Shown here: positions 7,470-14,085 of the stretch, piece after piece
Layout of the letters: each line of letters starts with the position of its first letter
How positions within the stretch are numbered: the stretch's first letter is position 1
DNA from: Syntrophomonadaceae bacterium
GTDB lineage: Bacteria > Bacillota > Syntrophomonadia > Syntrophomonadales > Syntrophomonadaceae
Length of the DNA stretch: 20,111 nt
Reading direction: 5' to 3'
NCBI GenBank assembly: GCA_030526885.1
Contig: JAUNBV010000016.1
Coordinates: 1 to 20,111 of the forward strand
Position numbers and translations under genes: made by a program
Notes under the pieces: model-generated
What the model was told of the DNA's origin: nothing
The model's database searches: none
What the model saw: the letters and a program-made list of their open reading frames with translations, nothing else

Positions 7470-8276
7470 ATGTCTGATGTGTATGCCGCATATGATCAGC
7501 GCGAAGCTAAGGGATGGGTAGAAAATGGTGTGGGGTTTTTGCAGCTCAACCGTCCCAAGGCCATGAACGCGCTTAGCAAGGATCTGCTGGATGCCGGCCG
7601 GGAACTGGTCAAACTGTTTACCAAAGACCCTGAAGTAAAAGCTATTGTGGTGATGGGCAATGAAAAAGTTTTTGGGGCCGGCGGCGATATCAAGGCCATG
7701 GCCAAGGACGAGGAAGGAGTAATCAAAGCTGAAGACGATATTTGGCACGTAAACGATTTCTTTTTTACGCTGCAGGATTGCCCCAAGCCGGTAGTGGCAG
7801 CGGTACGCGGACTGGCCTTGGGCGGCGGTTTGGAACTGCTGTTGGCCTGTGATGTGAATGTTATCGCGGAGGATGCTACCCTGGCCTTTCCGGAAATAAA
7901 CTTAGGCATTTTCCCCGGCGGCGGCGGCACCCAGCGCGCGCCCCGTTACGTCGGCATGGGCAATGCCAAGTATTACATCCTCACCGGAGAGTTCTTCAGC
8001 GCCGCTGAAGCTCATCGCATCGGCATCGCCAATGTGGTGGTACCGGCCGATCAGGTGGTGGAACGCGCGACCAAACTGGCCCGCAAGATCGGCGGCAAGT
8101 CGCCGCAGGCGGTGAAAGCGGCCAAGCATCAAATCAATGTGGCGCTGGATCACGATTTAAAGAGCGGCTGTGCGGGCGAGCAGATTTCCTGGTCCCGCCT
8201 GTTCGGCACTAAGGACCAGCAGGAAGGCATGATCGCTTTCCTGGAGAACCGCAAACCTAATTTCACCGGTGAATAA
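7470..8276 (+). CDS. Enoyl-CoA hydratase (crotonase family)
   Basis: Adds water across the 2,3 double bond of enoyl-CoA thioesters, as in beta-oxidation or butyrate-type pathways, in the cytosol. The 268-residue product is a single crotonase domain. The oxyanion-hole and CoA-binding elements are F-G-A-G-G-D-I (68-74) and G-L-A-L-G-G-G-L-E (114-122). Both catalytic glutamates of the hydratase type are present, E122 and E142 (F-P-E-I), exactly 20 residues apart as in rat mitochondrial enoyl-CoA hydratase, which argues against a simple isomerase or a degenerate member. G-I-F-P-G-G-G-G-T-Q-R is also kept. ATG 7470 is chosen because AAGGAGGAG lies six bases upstream; an open frame continues to 7326 but lacks family similarity. 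No thiolase, 3-hydroxyacyl-CoA or acyl-CoA dehydrogenase gene is next to it, so the substrate is unknown. It appears to be monocistronic. Confidence 0.88.
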   Translation: MSDVYAAYDQREAKGWVENGVGFLQLNRPKAMNALSKDLLDAGRELVKLFTKDPEVKAIVVMGNEKVFGAGGDIKAMAKDEEGVIKAEDDIWHVNDFFFTLQDCPKPVVAAVRGLALGGGLELLLACDVNVIAEDATLAFPEINLGIFPGGGGTQRAPRYVGMGNAKYYILTGEFFSAAEAHRIGIANVVVPADQVVERATKLARKIGGKSPQAVKAAKHQINVALDHDLKSGCAGEQISWSRLFGTKDQQEGMIAFLENRKPNFTGE

Positions 8277-8290
8277 CATATAGCGGCGGC

Positions 8291-8320
8291 ACAGGACGGG
8301 GCTTCCCGTCCTGTTGCATT
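8291..8320 (+). terminator. Hairpin terminator after the enoyl-CoA hydratase gene
   Basis: ACAGGACGGG (8291-8300) and CCCGTCCTGT (8305-8314) form a perfect 10-bp GC-rich stem with a GCTT loop, 14 nt after the stop codon. The tail TGCATTGATT is only moderately T-rich, so some read-through into the zinc-ribbon gene is likely. Confidence 0.6.
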
Positions 8321-8343
8321 GATTGGGGAGAGGAGATGGGATC

Positions 8344-9102
8344 ATGGCCGCTTTTTGTGCCAACTGTGGCAACAGCCTCGAAGAGGGCATGAGTTTTTGC
8401 ATCAACTGCGGCGCCGGCGTGGGAGCTGAGGCGCAAGCTGCCGCCGCACACGAACCGCCGCCTCCGGCAGCCGCTGCGCCGCCACCACCGCCTCCGGTGG
8501 TGACCGCGCCGCATTATCAGGCGCCACCGCCCGGCGCGCAGTACCAATACGCCGCGCCACCGGCGGGCATGGACCCGCGGGACGCGCCTCTGGGCACCGG
8601 GGCTTTTATCGGCATGTTTTTACTGATGTTGATTCCGCTGGTGAACATAATCCTGCTGCTGGTATGGGCCTTTGGCCCCAACGCCAACCGCAACCGCAAG
8701 GGCTTTGCCCGTGCCAGCCTCATCCTGATGCTGATCGGCATAATCATTTCGGTGGTTATCGGCGTGGCAGTGGGCAGCTTTGTCAAAAAAGCCACCAATG
8801 GCGAATCCGAATGGCTGAACAGTATTATCAGCCAGGCCACCGACGGCGCGGTGGACGGCGAGGATATAAAGACCGTCGGCGCATTGAGGGAAATGCGAAG
8901 CAACGGCGATCTGGAGCGCATCACCAGCGGGGAAATGAGTCAGGAAGAAGTTCTTGACCTGCTGGAAACGGATTACGGCATAACTAAGGAGCAGCTGGAG
9001 TCTTATTTGGGTGAGGACATGGATTTAAGCCAGCTCGGCCAGTTTGGCGACCTTTCGGGATTTTCGATGGAGGACCTTGAATCCTTTAGCGGTACGCCCT
9101 AA
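8344..9102 (+). CDS. Zinc-ribbon, proline-rich membrane protein of unknown function
   Basis: The 252-residue protein starts with a zinc ribbon, C5-A-N-C8 and C19-I-N-C22. A proline/alanine-rich linker (about 37-78) follows, then two hydrophobic segments at about 86-110 and 123-146 separated by a basic loop (N-R-N-R-K). The acidic C-terminal region of about 100 residues has E-E-V-L-D-L-L-E and ends S-F-S-G-T-P. Such zinc-ribbon membrane proteins are common in Clostridia and lack an agreed function. The architecture suggests a cytosolic metal-binding head tethered to the membrane. ATG 8344 follows AGGAG by eight bases; the in-frame TTG at 8323 is less likely. It lies between two hairpins and is probably transcribed alone or by read-through from the hydratase gene. 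I do not assign a role. Confidence 0.8.
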   Translation: MAAFCANCGNSLEEGMSFCINCGAGVGAEAQAAAAHEPPPPAAAAPPPPPPVVTAPHYQAPPPGAQYQYAAPPAGMDPRDAPLGTGAFIGMFLLMLIPLVNIILLLVWAFGPNANRNRKGFARASLILMLIGIIISVVIGVAVGSFVKKATNGESEWLNSIISQATDGAVDGEDIKTVGALREMRSNGDLERITSGEMSQEEVLDLLETDYGITKEQLESYLGEDMDLSQLGQFGDLSGFSMEDLESFSGTP

Positions 9103-9132
9103 GAGCAATTTAATGAAATGAGATATGATTGC

Positions 9133-9176
9133 AAAGCCCTTTATGACCGTCATATATCGGTCATGAAGGGCTTTTT
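9133..9176 (+). terminator. Strong intrinsic terminator after the zinc-ribbon gene
   Basis: Arms 9133-9149 and 9158-9174 pair over 17 positions with a single U-G wobble (start AAAGCCCTT, end AAGGGCTTT) and an 8-nt loop. A run of five T (9172-9176) closes it. It lies between the convergent zinc-ribbon and uppP genes. In the minus direction only three T follow the stem, so it ends uppP transcription less well. Confidence 0.85.
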
Positions 9177-9202
9177 GTCTGGCTCGGCTTAGGGCCGCGT
9201 GC

Positions 9203-10021
9203 CTACAGGATAAAGAAGAAGTAGCACAGCACCAGCAGGCCCAGCACAATGCGATAGTACCCGAATACTTTAAAGTCGTGGGTCTTGATGTAGCTCAGCA
9301 GGAATTTTATGGCCCAGATGGAGACCAGAAATGCGGTCACCGAGCCGATGGCCAGCACCATCCACTCCGCCGTGGAAAAGGCAAAGCCGGACTTGACCAA
9401 TTTCAGGCCGCTGGCCCCCAGCATTACCGGGATGGCCATGAAGAAGGAAAACTCCGAGGCCACATAGCGGGAGGAACCAAGGAATATGGCGCCCAGGATG
9501 GTGGAGCCGGAGCGCGAGGTGCCGGGGATCATGGACAGCACCTGAAACATGCCTATGAACAGTGCGGTCTTGTAGCTGAGTTGATTGAAATCCTCGATAA
9601 CGGGCGGTTTATTGCGGTTCTCAAGTACGATGAACAGTACCCCGTACACGATCAGCGCGGTGGCTACCACTTGGGGGTTAAAAAATGTTTCATAGATGAT
9701 TTCTTCAAACAGCAGCCCGATGACCGCCGCCGGGAGCACGCCGACCGCGACTTTGAACCACAGCGTCCAGGTATCGCTCTTTTCCCGCGCCGTCTTGCTG
9801 CGCGCGAAGGGATTCAGGCGGTTGAAAAACAACACCACCACCGCCATGATGGAGCCCAGTTGGATGACGGTCCAAAACACTTCCATGAAGTTTTTTCCCA
9901 TATCCAGAGTAACGAATTCATCCAGCAATATCATGTGGCCGGTGCTGCTGATGGGCAGCCATTCGGTGATGCCCTGTACGATGCCGACCAGTATGACTTT
10001 TAAGATTTCAATAAATTCCAT
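9203..10021 (-). CDS. uppP: Undecaprenyl-diphosphatase UppP/BacA
   Basis: Integral membrane phosphatase that converts undecaprenyl diphosphate to the monophosphate, recycling the lipid carrier for peptidoglycan; extra copies give bacitracin tolerance. The 272-residue protein has the two signature regions: G-I-V-Q-G-I-T-E-W-L-P-I-S-S-T-G-H (13-29) and P-G-T-S-R-S-G-S-T (166-174). Between and after these are several hydrophobic helices. The N-terminus matches the family and is preceded by AAGGAG, which lies in the last codons of the upstream HD gene; the gap to that gene is 3 nt. It is the last gene of a three-gene operon with the HD protein and the radical SAM protein. Confidence 0.95.
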   Translation of the reverse strand: MEFIEILKVILVGIVQGITEWLPISSTGHMILLDEFVTLDMGKNFMEVFWTVIQLGSIMAVVVLFFNRLNPFARSKTAREKSDTWTLWFKVAVGVLPAAVIGLLFEEIIYETFFNPQVVATALIVYGVLFIVLENRNKPPVIEDFNQLSYKTALFIGMFQVLSMIPGTSRSGSTILGAIFLGSSRYVASEFSFFMAIPVMLGASGLKLVKSGFAFSTAEWMVLAIGSVTAFLVSIWAIKFLLSYIKTHDFKVFGYYRIVLGLLVLCYFFFIL

Positions 10022-10024
10022 GTG

Positions 10025-11011
10025 CTACTCCTTATCTTCCGTTTGAGCGTAGCGGTAAGTAAAAAACTGCTGCCCGAAGAAGTTGTCGTAGGGGGTGAAC
10101 CATTCATCCTCGCCGCCGCCTTCCGCCGCTTTATGGTGGAACACGAAAAGGTGCGCGTCCAGCCGGTCCATGTTGTGCAGCACCATGGCTTCAGGGAACA
10201 TCGGCACTACCGGGGAGCCATATTCCAGGGTGCCGTGATGGCTTATCACCATATGGGTTATCATCAGCTCCGCTACAGCGGGAAAGTCCAGCCCGCCGGC
10301 TTTGAGTTCGCGGATAGCACGGGTGACCAGCTCGGCGCCGATGGAGATGTGGCCCAGCAGTTTGCCGGTCATGGTGTAGCGGGGGGCAAACTCGATCTCG
10401 AATTCCTCCATTTTGCCGATGTCGTGCAGCAGAGCGCCGGCAATCAGCAGGTCGCGGTTCAGATAGGGGTAGCCCTCAGCTAGATTAAGGCATTGGCGGC
10501 ATACCGACAGGCTGTGTTCCAGCAGGCCGCCGCGGTAATTATGATGTACCCGTTTGGCGGCGGGAGCTTCAAAGAAGCGTTCCCGGACCTCAGGGGTGAA
10601 GATATGGTTGAGCAGGGCTTTGAGATAGGGGTCGCTCACCCGCTCGGTCTGGTGTTTGAACTCGGCTTTAAGCGCCGCCAGATCGATGGGGGGAGCAGGC
10701 AGAAAGGCGCGGTAGTCGTCATCCACTACCTTGATCTTTTTGGCGGTGAGCTGGTTTTTGCCGTTAAACACGCTCACGTCCCCCAGGAAGTTTGCCACCT
10801 TGCCCGCTTCCAGCTCTCCGGTGAGCTGGCAGTTTTCCCATACCACAGCGTCCATTTCGCCGGTGGAGTCCACCAGTTTAAGGTTATACATATTTTTGCC
10901 GTCCCGGGTGAGACGCTGCACCTTTTCGGAAATCAGGTATTTGCCCCAGAATTGCTCTCCGGGCCCCAGCATTCTAGCTTCCCGCATTTCCAGCGGTCCT
11001 TTTCGTTCCAT
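10025..11011 (-). CDS. YhaM-like OB-fold/HD-domain 3'-5' exoribonuclease
   Basis: The 328-residue protein has an N-terminal OB fold of the tRNA_anti type (about 15-95, including L-K-L-V-D-S-T-G-E-M-D) and a C-terminal HD phosphohydrolase domain (about 155-285). HD metal ligands are visible: H166 in L-L-E-H-S, H196-D197 in L-L-H-D-I-G-K, H258-H259 in I-S-H-H-G, and D282 in N-M-D-R-L-D. B. subtilis YhaM (314 residues) has the same order and degrades RNA and single-stranded DNA from the 3' end, so the same activity is inferred. The ribosome site AAGGAGGAG is made of the K-E-E codons at the end of the preceding radical SAM gene; the gap is only 3 nt, so translation is likely coupled. A different HD hydrolase activity is possible. 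Confidence 0.85.
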   Translation of the reverse strand: MERKGPLEMREARMLGPGEQFWGKYLISEKVQRLTRDGKNMYNLKLVDSTGEMDAVVWENCQLTGELEAGKVANFLGDVSVFNGKNQLTAKKIKVVDDDYRAFLPAPPIDLAALKAEFKHQTERVSDPYLKALLNHIFTPEVRERFFEAPAAKRVHHNYRGGLLEHSLSVCRQCLNLAEGYPYLNRDLLIAGALLHDIGKMEEFEIEFAPRYTMTGKLLGHISIGAELVTRAIRELKAGGLDFPAVAELMITHMVISHHGTLEYGSPVVPMFPEAMVLHNMDRLDAHLFVFHHKAAEGGGEDEWFTPYDNFFGQQFFTYRYAQTEDKE

Positions 11012-11014
11012 GTT

Positions 11015-12313
11015 TTATAACTCCTCCTTTGCTTGGGGGTGATGTGGCGCCTTCCCCTCCCGGAGGGGGGCGGGCCTGCTGTAATTTCCTATCTCCACCT
11101 CCGGCAGGGCCTCCTGCACCGCGCACAGGAAGGTGGTGACGCCCTGAGCTGCTTCGTCATTATCGATGCCGGCAAACAACCGGTCGGGGTCTATGTTCAG
11201 GTTGCGCAGTTGCAGCATTCCTATATCGTGGTCGCGCATCAGCTTTATCAGCGCTGCGGTTTCCGCCGGTCTATCCTGAAAGCCGGGAAACAGCAAGAGA
11301 TTCAAGGCCAATTTTATCCCCCGCCGGCGGGCGTAATCCAGGGAGTGCTTCACGTCGTTCAAGCCGTAATCGCGGGGCCGGTGGTAATAGTCATAATACT
11401 GCTCGCGGGCAGAAAACATGCTGATGCGCAGGCTGTCGATCCCGGCGTCGCACAGGGCTTTGATACCCTTGGTATAACCGGCGTTGGTATTCATGTTGAT
11501 GGTGCCGCGGTCACAGCGCTCACGGATGCGGCGTATAGCCGCCGCCAGCAGGGGGGCCTGCAGGGCTGGTTCCCCCTCGCAGCCCTGGCCGAAGCTGATG
11601 ATGGGGTCGCGGGCGTTTTGCAGATGCCACAGCCCCAGCTCGGCCACTTCGTCGGCGGTGGGAGCGGTTTTGAGCCGCTGCTGCGGCGCGGCTACTTCGG
11701 GGTGATCCTCCGAGATACAGCCTATACAGTCGGCGTTGCAGCTGCGGCTGACCGGGATGCCGCCCTCCCAGCGTCCGTAAAATATATTCTGCGCGGTGAA
11801 ACAGCCGTATTGTAATGAACAATGAGCCAGCTGCCGCACGATGCCGTTATCCGGCATCCGCCGCTTAAGCTTATCCACCCGGCGGGGCAGGCCCTCGGTG
11901 TTGAAATAACGGGGATGCCATTGGCGGTGCGCATCGGTCTGCACCGCCGCCACATAGATGCGCTCATTTTTCAGCCCGATAGCGGCATAACCCAGGAGCG
12001 GCAATGCTATCGCGCGGTCCATTGATGTATAGGCAGGGTACAGGGTGCGGGTAAAGCCCTGGGGCAGCAGGGCCGCCACTGCCGTAGCCTCCCGGTCAGG
12101 TATAAAGGGATCCGCCGCCAGCGCCGCGCACCCGCCTTCATCCACTCCCGCCGGTGCTCGTCCGGGGATGGATACCAGCGAGGCGCCTTGGGGCAGGGGT
12201 ATCATTTCCGCCGCCTCCGGCTCTACCCAGTCCATCCCGCTACGCCCCAGCATGGTCAGTCCGGGATGATCGAGCAGCTCGCCTTCCGCGTTGGCATACA
12301 GACAACGAAACAT
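11015..12313 (-). CDS. Radical SAM protein of unassigned function with an unusual N-terminal domain
   Basis: The 432-residue protein holds a radical SAM core from about 185 onward. C192-x3-C196-x2-C199 (S-C-N-A-D-C-I-G-C) should bind the 4Fe-4S cluster, and G-Q-G-C-E-G-E-P-A-L takes the place of the usual SAM-binding G-G-E-P. The later strands (T-N-A-G-Y, L-R-I-S-M-F-S, N-L-L-L-F-P-G) fit the TIM barrel. Upstream is a domain of about 160 residues that I do not recognise, followed by two further cysteines, C165 and C171, just before the cluster loop. The C-terminus has no obvious SPASM-type cysteine cluster. ATG 12313 follows GGGAGG. It is the first gene of the operon with the YhaM-like protein and UppP and has a good promoter. 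Substrate and reaction are unknown; RNA or protein modification is possible but not shown. Confidence 0.8.
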   Translation of the reverse strand: MFRCLYANAEGELLDHPGLTMLGRSGMDWVEPEAAEMIPLPQGASLVSIPGRAPAGVDEGGCAALAADPFIPDREATAVAALLPQGFTRTLYPAYTSMDRAIALPLLGYAAIGLKNERIYVAAVQTDAHRQWHPRYFNTEGLPRRVDKLKRRMPDNGIVRQLAHCSLQYGCFTAQNIFYGRWEGGIPVSRSCNADCIGCISEDHPEVAAPQQRLKTAPTADEVAELGLWHLQNARDPIISFGQGCEGEPALQAPLLAAAIRRIRERCDRGTINMNTNAGYTKGIKALCDAGIDSLRISMFSAREQYYDYYHRPRDYGLNDVKHSLDYARRRGIKLALNLLLFPGFQDRPAETAALIKLMRDHDIGMLQLRNLNIDPDRLFAGIDNDEAAQGVTTFLCAVQEALPEVEIGNYSRPAPLREGKAPHHPQAKEEL

Positions 12314-12339
12314 TTCTTACCTCCCTTAAGGTCTTACCC

Positions 12340-12368
12340 ATTATCGCCCATTTACCCGGCGGGGTCAA
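12340..12368 (-). promoter_or_regulatory. Promoter of the radical SAM-HD-uppP operon
   Basis: Read on the minus strand: TTGACC (12368-12363), a 17-nt spacer, and GATAAT (12345-12340). Each box matches five of six consensus bases. The start codon lies 26 nt beyond the -10, leaving a short leader that contains the GGGAGG ribosome site. Confidence 0.7.
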
Positions 12369-12377
12369 CGGCGGGAA

Positions 12378-12407
12378 GCTTAAGATATTATTAACCCTTG
12401 CTTAAGC
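12378..12407. promoter_or_regulatory. Palindromic element with a 12-mer shared with the pfl/ALDH region
   Basis: GCTTAAG (12378-12384) and CTTAAGC (12401-12407) form a 7-bp inverted repeat around an AT-rich core. The core holds TAAGATATTATT (12381-12392), the same 12-mer present at 16366-16377. It lies between the divergent promoters of the radical SAM operon and the unknown gene, 13 nt upstream of the minus-strand -35. Candidate regulator-binding site. Confidence 0.45.
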
Positions 12408-12446
12408 GGGGGCTTACGGCCTTACAGGCAGCGGCGCAGCTCAGGG

Positions 12447-12475
12447 TTGAATTGATACCCCTGTTTGGATATAAT
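12447..12475 (+). promoter_or_regulatory. Promoter of the unknown gene at 12520
   Basis: TTGAAT (12447-12452), a 17-nt spacer and a perfect TATAAT (12470-12475). The ATG is 45 nt downstream with a GAGGGGAGA ribosome site between them. It is back to back with the promoter of the radical SAM operon. Confidence 0.7.
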
Positions 12476-12519
12476 GGCCAGTAAGAAGGCGATGCCACAA
12501 ATTGAGGGGAGACAACAGC

Positions 12520-13326
12520 ATGATTTCAACCTTTGCTTTACATCCGGCGGCCTCCAAGGCGCTTATCGCCAAGGCGGTGCTTAAACTACCGCTTTTTGCG
12601 CGGGCCTATGCCAAGGGGCGGATATTCTTCGGGCGCGGCAGCGGCAATGCGGCTATTTTGAAGCAACTGCTGGGAGAGGACGCGCCGCCGCCCGTCAATT
12701 ACGTGAGCGGCATGATCGCGCAGAACAGCCCGTGCAGCGCATCGGGCTCCAATTGGACGCCTTCGGTGTGTCTGTTCAAGGGGGAGCGATGGTATGGCGA
12801 GGATTTAGATTTTCTCCGCCAATTTGAACCGGGAGATGTGTTTATCAAGGGAGCCAACGCCATCGACCCCGAGGGGCGGGTAGGTATTTTGATCGGCCAT
12901 CCCGAAGGCGGCGGTATTGGCCTGCCCTATGGTATCCTCAAGGCGCAGGGCATCCCCATCATCTGTCCGGTGGGTTTGGAAAAGCTCATCCCCTCCTGCC
13001 CGGCGGCGGCCAAGGGCATGGGCATCTTAAACGCCGGGCCGCGCCTGGGTATGCGGCTGGGATATATAGTGCTGGATGACGTGCTGGCGGTGACGGAAAT
13101 CGAGAGCATCCGCCTGCTGTACGGGCTTGACGCCACCATGATCGCCGGCGGCGGGATAGGCGGCATGGAGGGCGCGGTAATGCTGTCCGTGGAGTCGGAC
13201 GACGAAGCCCTGCTCACGCGGATGGTCAGGGATATGAAAGCTTTAAACCGCACTCCGGCGTCAAAGCTGAAAAAGAAAGCCTGTGCGGAGTGCGTCAATC
13301 CATGCATAATGATGACTAAGCAATAA
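12520..13326 (+). CDS. Conserved-looking protein of unknown function with C-terminal CxxCxxxC
   Basis: I do not recognise this 268-residue protein. Visible elements are an N-terminal helical stretch (1-32), then G-R-I-F-F-G-R-G-S-G-N-A (33-44), which faintly resembles the start of a DeoR-type sugar-phosphate domain. It continues with S-P-C-S-A-S-G-S-N-W-T (70-80), K-G-A-N-A-I-D (110-116), H-P-E-G-G-G-I-G (127-134), and a glycine-rich loop G-G-G-I-G-G-M-E-G (210-218). A basic tail (K-L-K-K-K) carries C255-x2-C258-x3-C262, which could bind zinc or an iron-sulfur cluster. Glycine-rich loops suggest phosphate or nucleotide binding; this is inference. No signal peptide or membrane helix is seen, so it is probably cytosolic. 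ATG 12520 has the ribosome site; the in-frame TTG 12502 is less likely. It is transcribed alone, divergent from the radical SAM operon and convergent with pflA. Confidence 0.75.
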   Translation: MISTFALHPAASKALIAKAVLKLPLFARAYAKGRIFFGRGSGNAAILKQLLGEDAPPPVNYVSGMIAQNSPCSASGSNWTPSVCLFKGERWYGEDLDFLRQFEPGDVFIKGANAIDPEGRVGILIGHPEGGGIGLPYGILKAQGIPIICPVGLEKLIPSCPAAAKGMGILNAGPRLGMRLGYIVLDDVLAVTEIESIRLLYGLDATMIAGGGIGGMEGAVMLSVESDDEALLTRMVRDMKALNRTPASKLKKKACAECVNPCIMMTKQ

Positions 13327-13356
13327 GGGTGGTCAGATAGGCGCTACCAAAAAGAA

Positions 13357-14085
13357 CTACCTGCCGATGCCTAACAGTTCCTCAGCGGACGCTATTTGTT
13401 CAGGGGTGGGGGCGGGAGTGTGCTCCAGTTGATAATCCAGGCCCAGCAAGGGCCATTTATGGCGCCCCAGTTGGTGAAAGGGCAGCAGCTCGATGCGCTC
13501 CACATGGGGCAGGGCAGCCAGGAAATCGCCGGTGGCGCGCAGGTCGGCGGGATCGTCGGTCAGGCCGGGCACCAGCACGTAACGCAGCCACAAGGGGTGT
13601 GCCGATTCGCTGATAAGGCGAATGTTATTAAGCATATGGCGATTGGAAGAGCCGGTGATGAGCCGGCTCTTGGCGTTGTCGATATGCTTCAGATCGACGA
13701 TGAACAGGCCGGTCAGGGGCAGCAGCGGGCGCAGGATGTTTTCGGATACCGCCAGCGCGCTTTCAATGGCGGTATGGATATTTTCCTGACCGCATGCCTT
13801 AAGCATGGCGGTGAGGAATTGGTGCTGCAGCAGGGGGTCGCCGCCGGAAAAGGTGACCCCGCCGCCGGAGGGACGGTAATAGGGGATAAAACGGCGAAGC
13901 ACTGCCATCAGCGCGTCTACGGTATATTGCCCGGCGGTGGGGGCCTTCGGATTCCAGGCGTCGGGGTTATGGCAGTATTGGCAGCGCAGGGCGCAGCCCT
14001 GCAAAAATACCACGCTGCGCAGGCCGGGGCCGTCCAGCGCGCTGAAGCTGTCTATGCTATGGATGCGTCCTACGGGCGCGTTCAT
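13357..14085 (-). CDS. pflA: Pyruvate formate-lyase activating enzyme
   Basis: Radical SAM enzyme that abstracts a hydrogen from the glycyl-radical glycine of PFL, switching it on under anaerobic conditions. The 242-residue length is normal for PflA. The cluster motif is C31-x3-C35-x2-C38 (C-A-L-R-C-Q-Y-C-H-N-P-D), preceded by S-I-D-S-F-S-A-L-D-G-P-G-L-R-S; F-S-G-G-D-P-L-L binds SAM. There is no extra ferredoxin-like insertion, so it belongs to the PFL-type rather than the glycerol-dehydratase or benzylsuccinate activase type. Its ATG overlaps the TGA of pflB as ATGA (14085-14082), and no independent strong ribosome site is visible, so translation should be coupled to pflB. The gene ends 30 nt from the convergent unknown gene, with no clear terminator between. 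Confidence 0.93.
   Translation of the reverse strand: MNAPVGRIHSIDSFSALDGPGLRSVVFLQGCALRCQYCHNPDAWNPKAPTAGQYTVDALMAVLRRFIPYYRPSGGGVTFSGGDPLLQHQFLTAMLKACGQENIHTAIESALAVSENILRPLLPLTGLFIVDLKHIDNAKSRLITGSSNRHMLNNIRLISESAHPLWLRYVLVPGLTDDPADLRATGDFLAALPHVERIELLPFHQLGRHKWPLLGLDYQLEHTPAPTPEQIASAEELLGIGR

Noticed and set aside
11015..13326. Radical SAM protein plus divergent unknown gene as a RiPP maturation system
   Set aside because: No short precursor peptide gene, exporter or SPASM-type cysteine cluster is seen nearby, so there is no support beyond the radical SAM fold.
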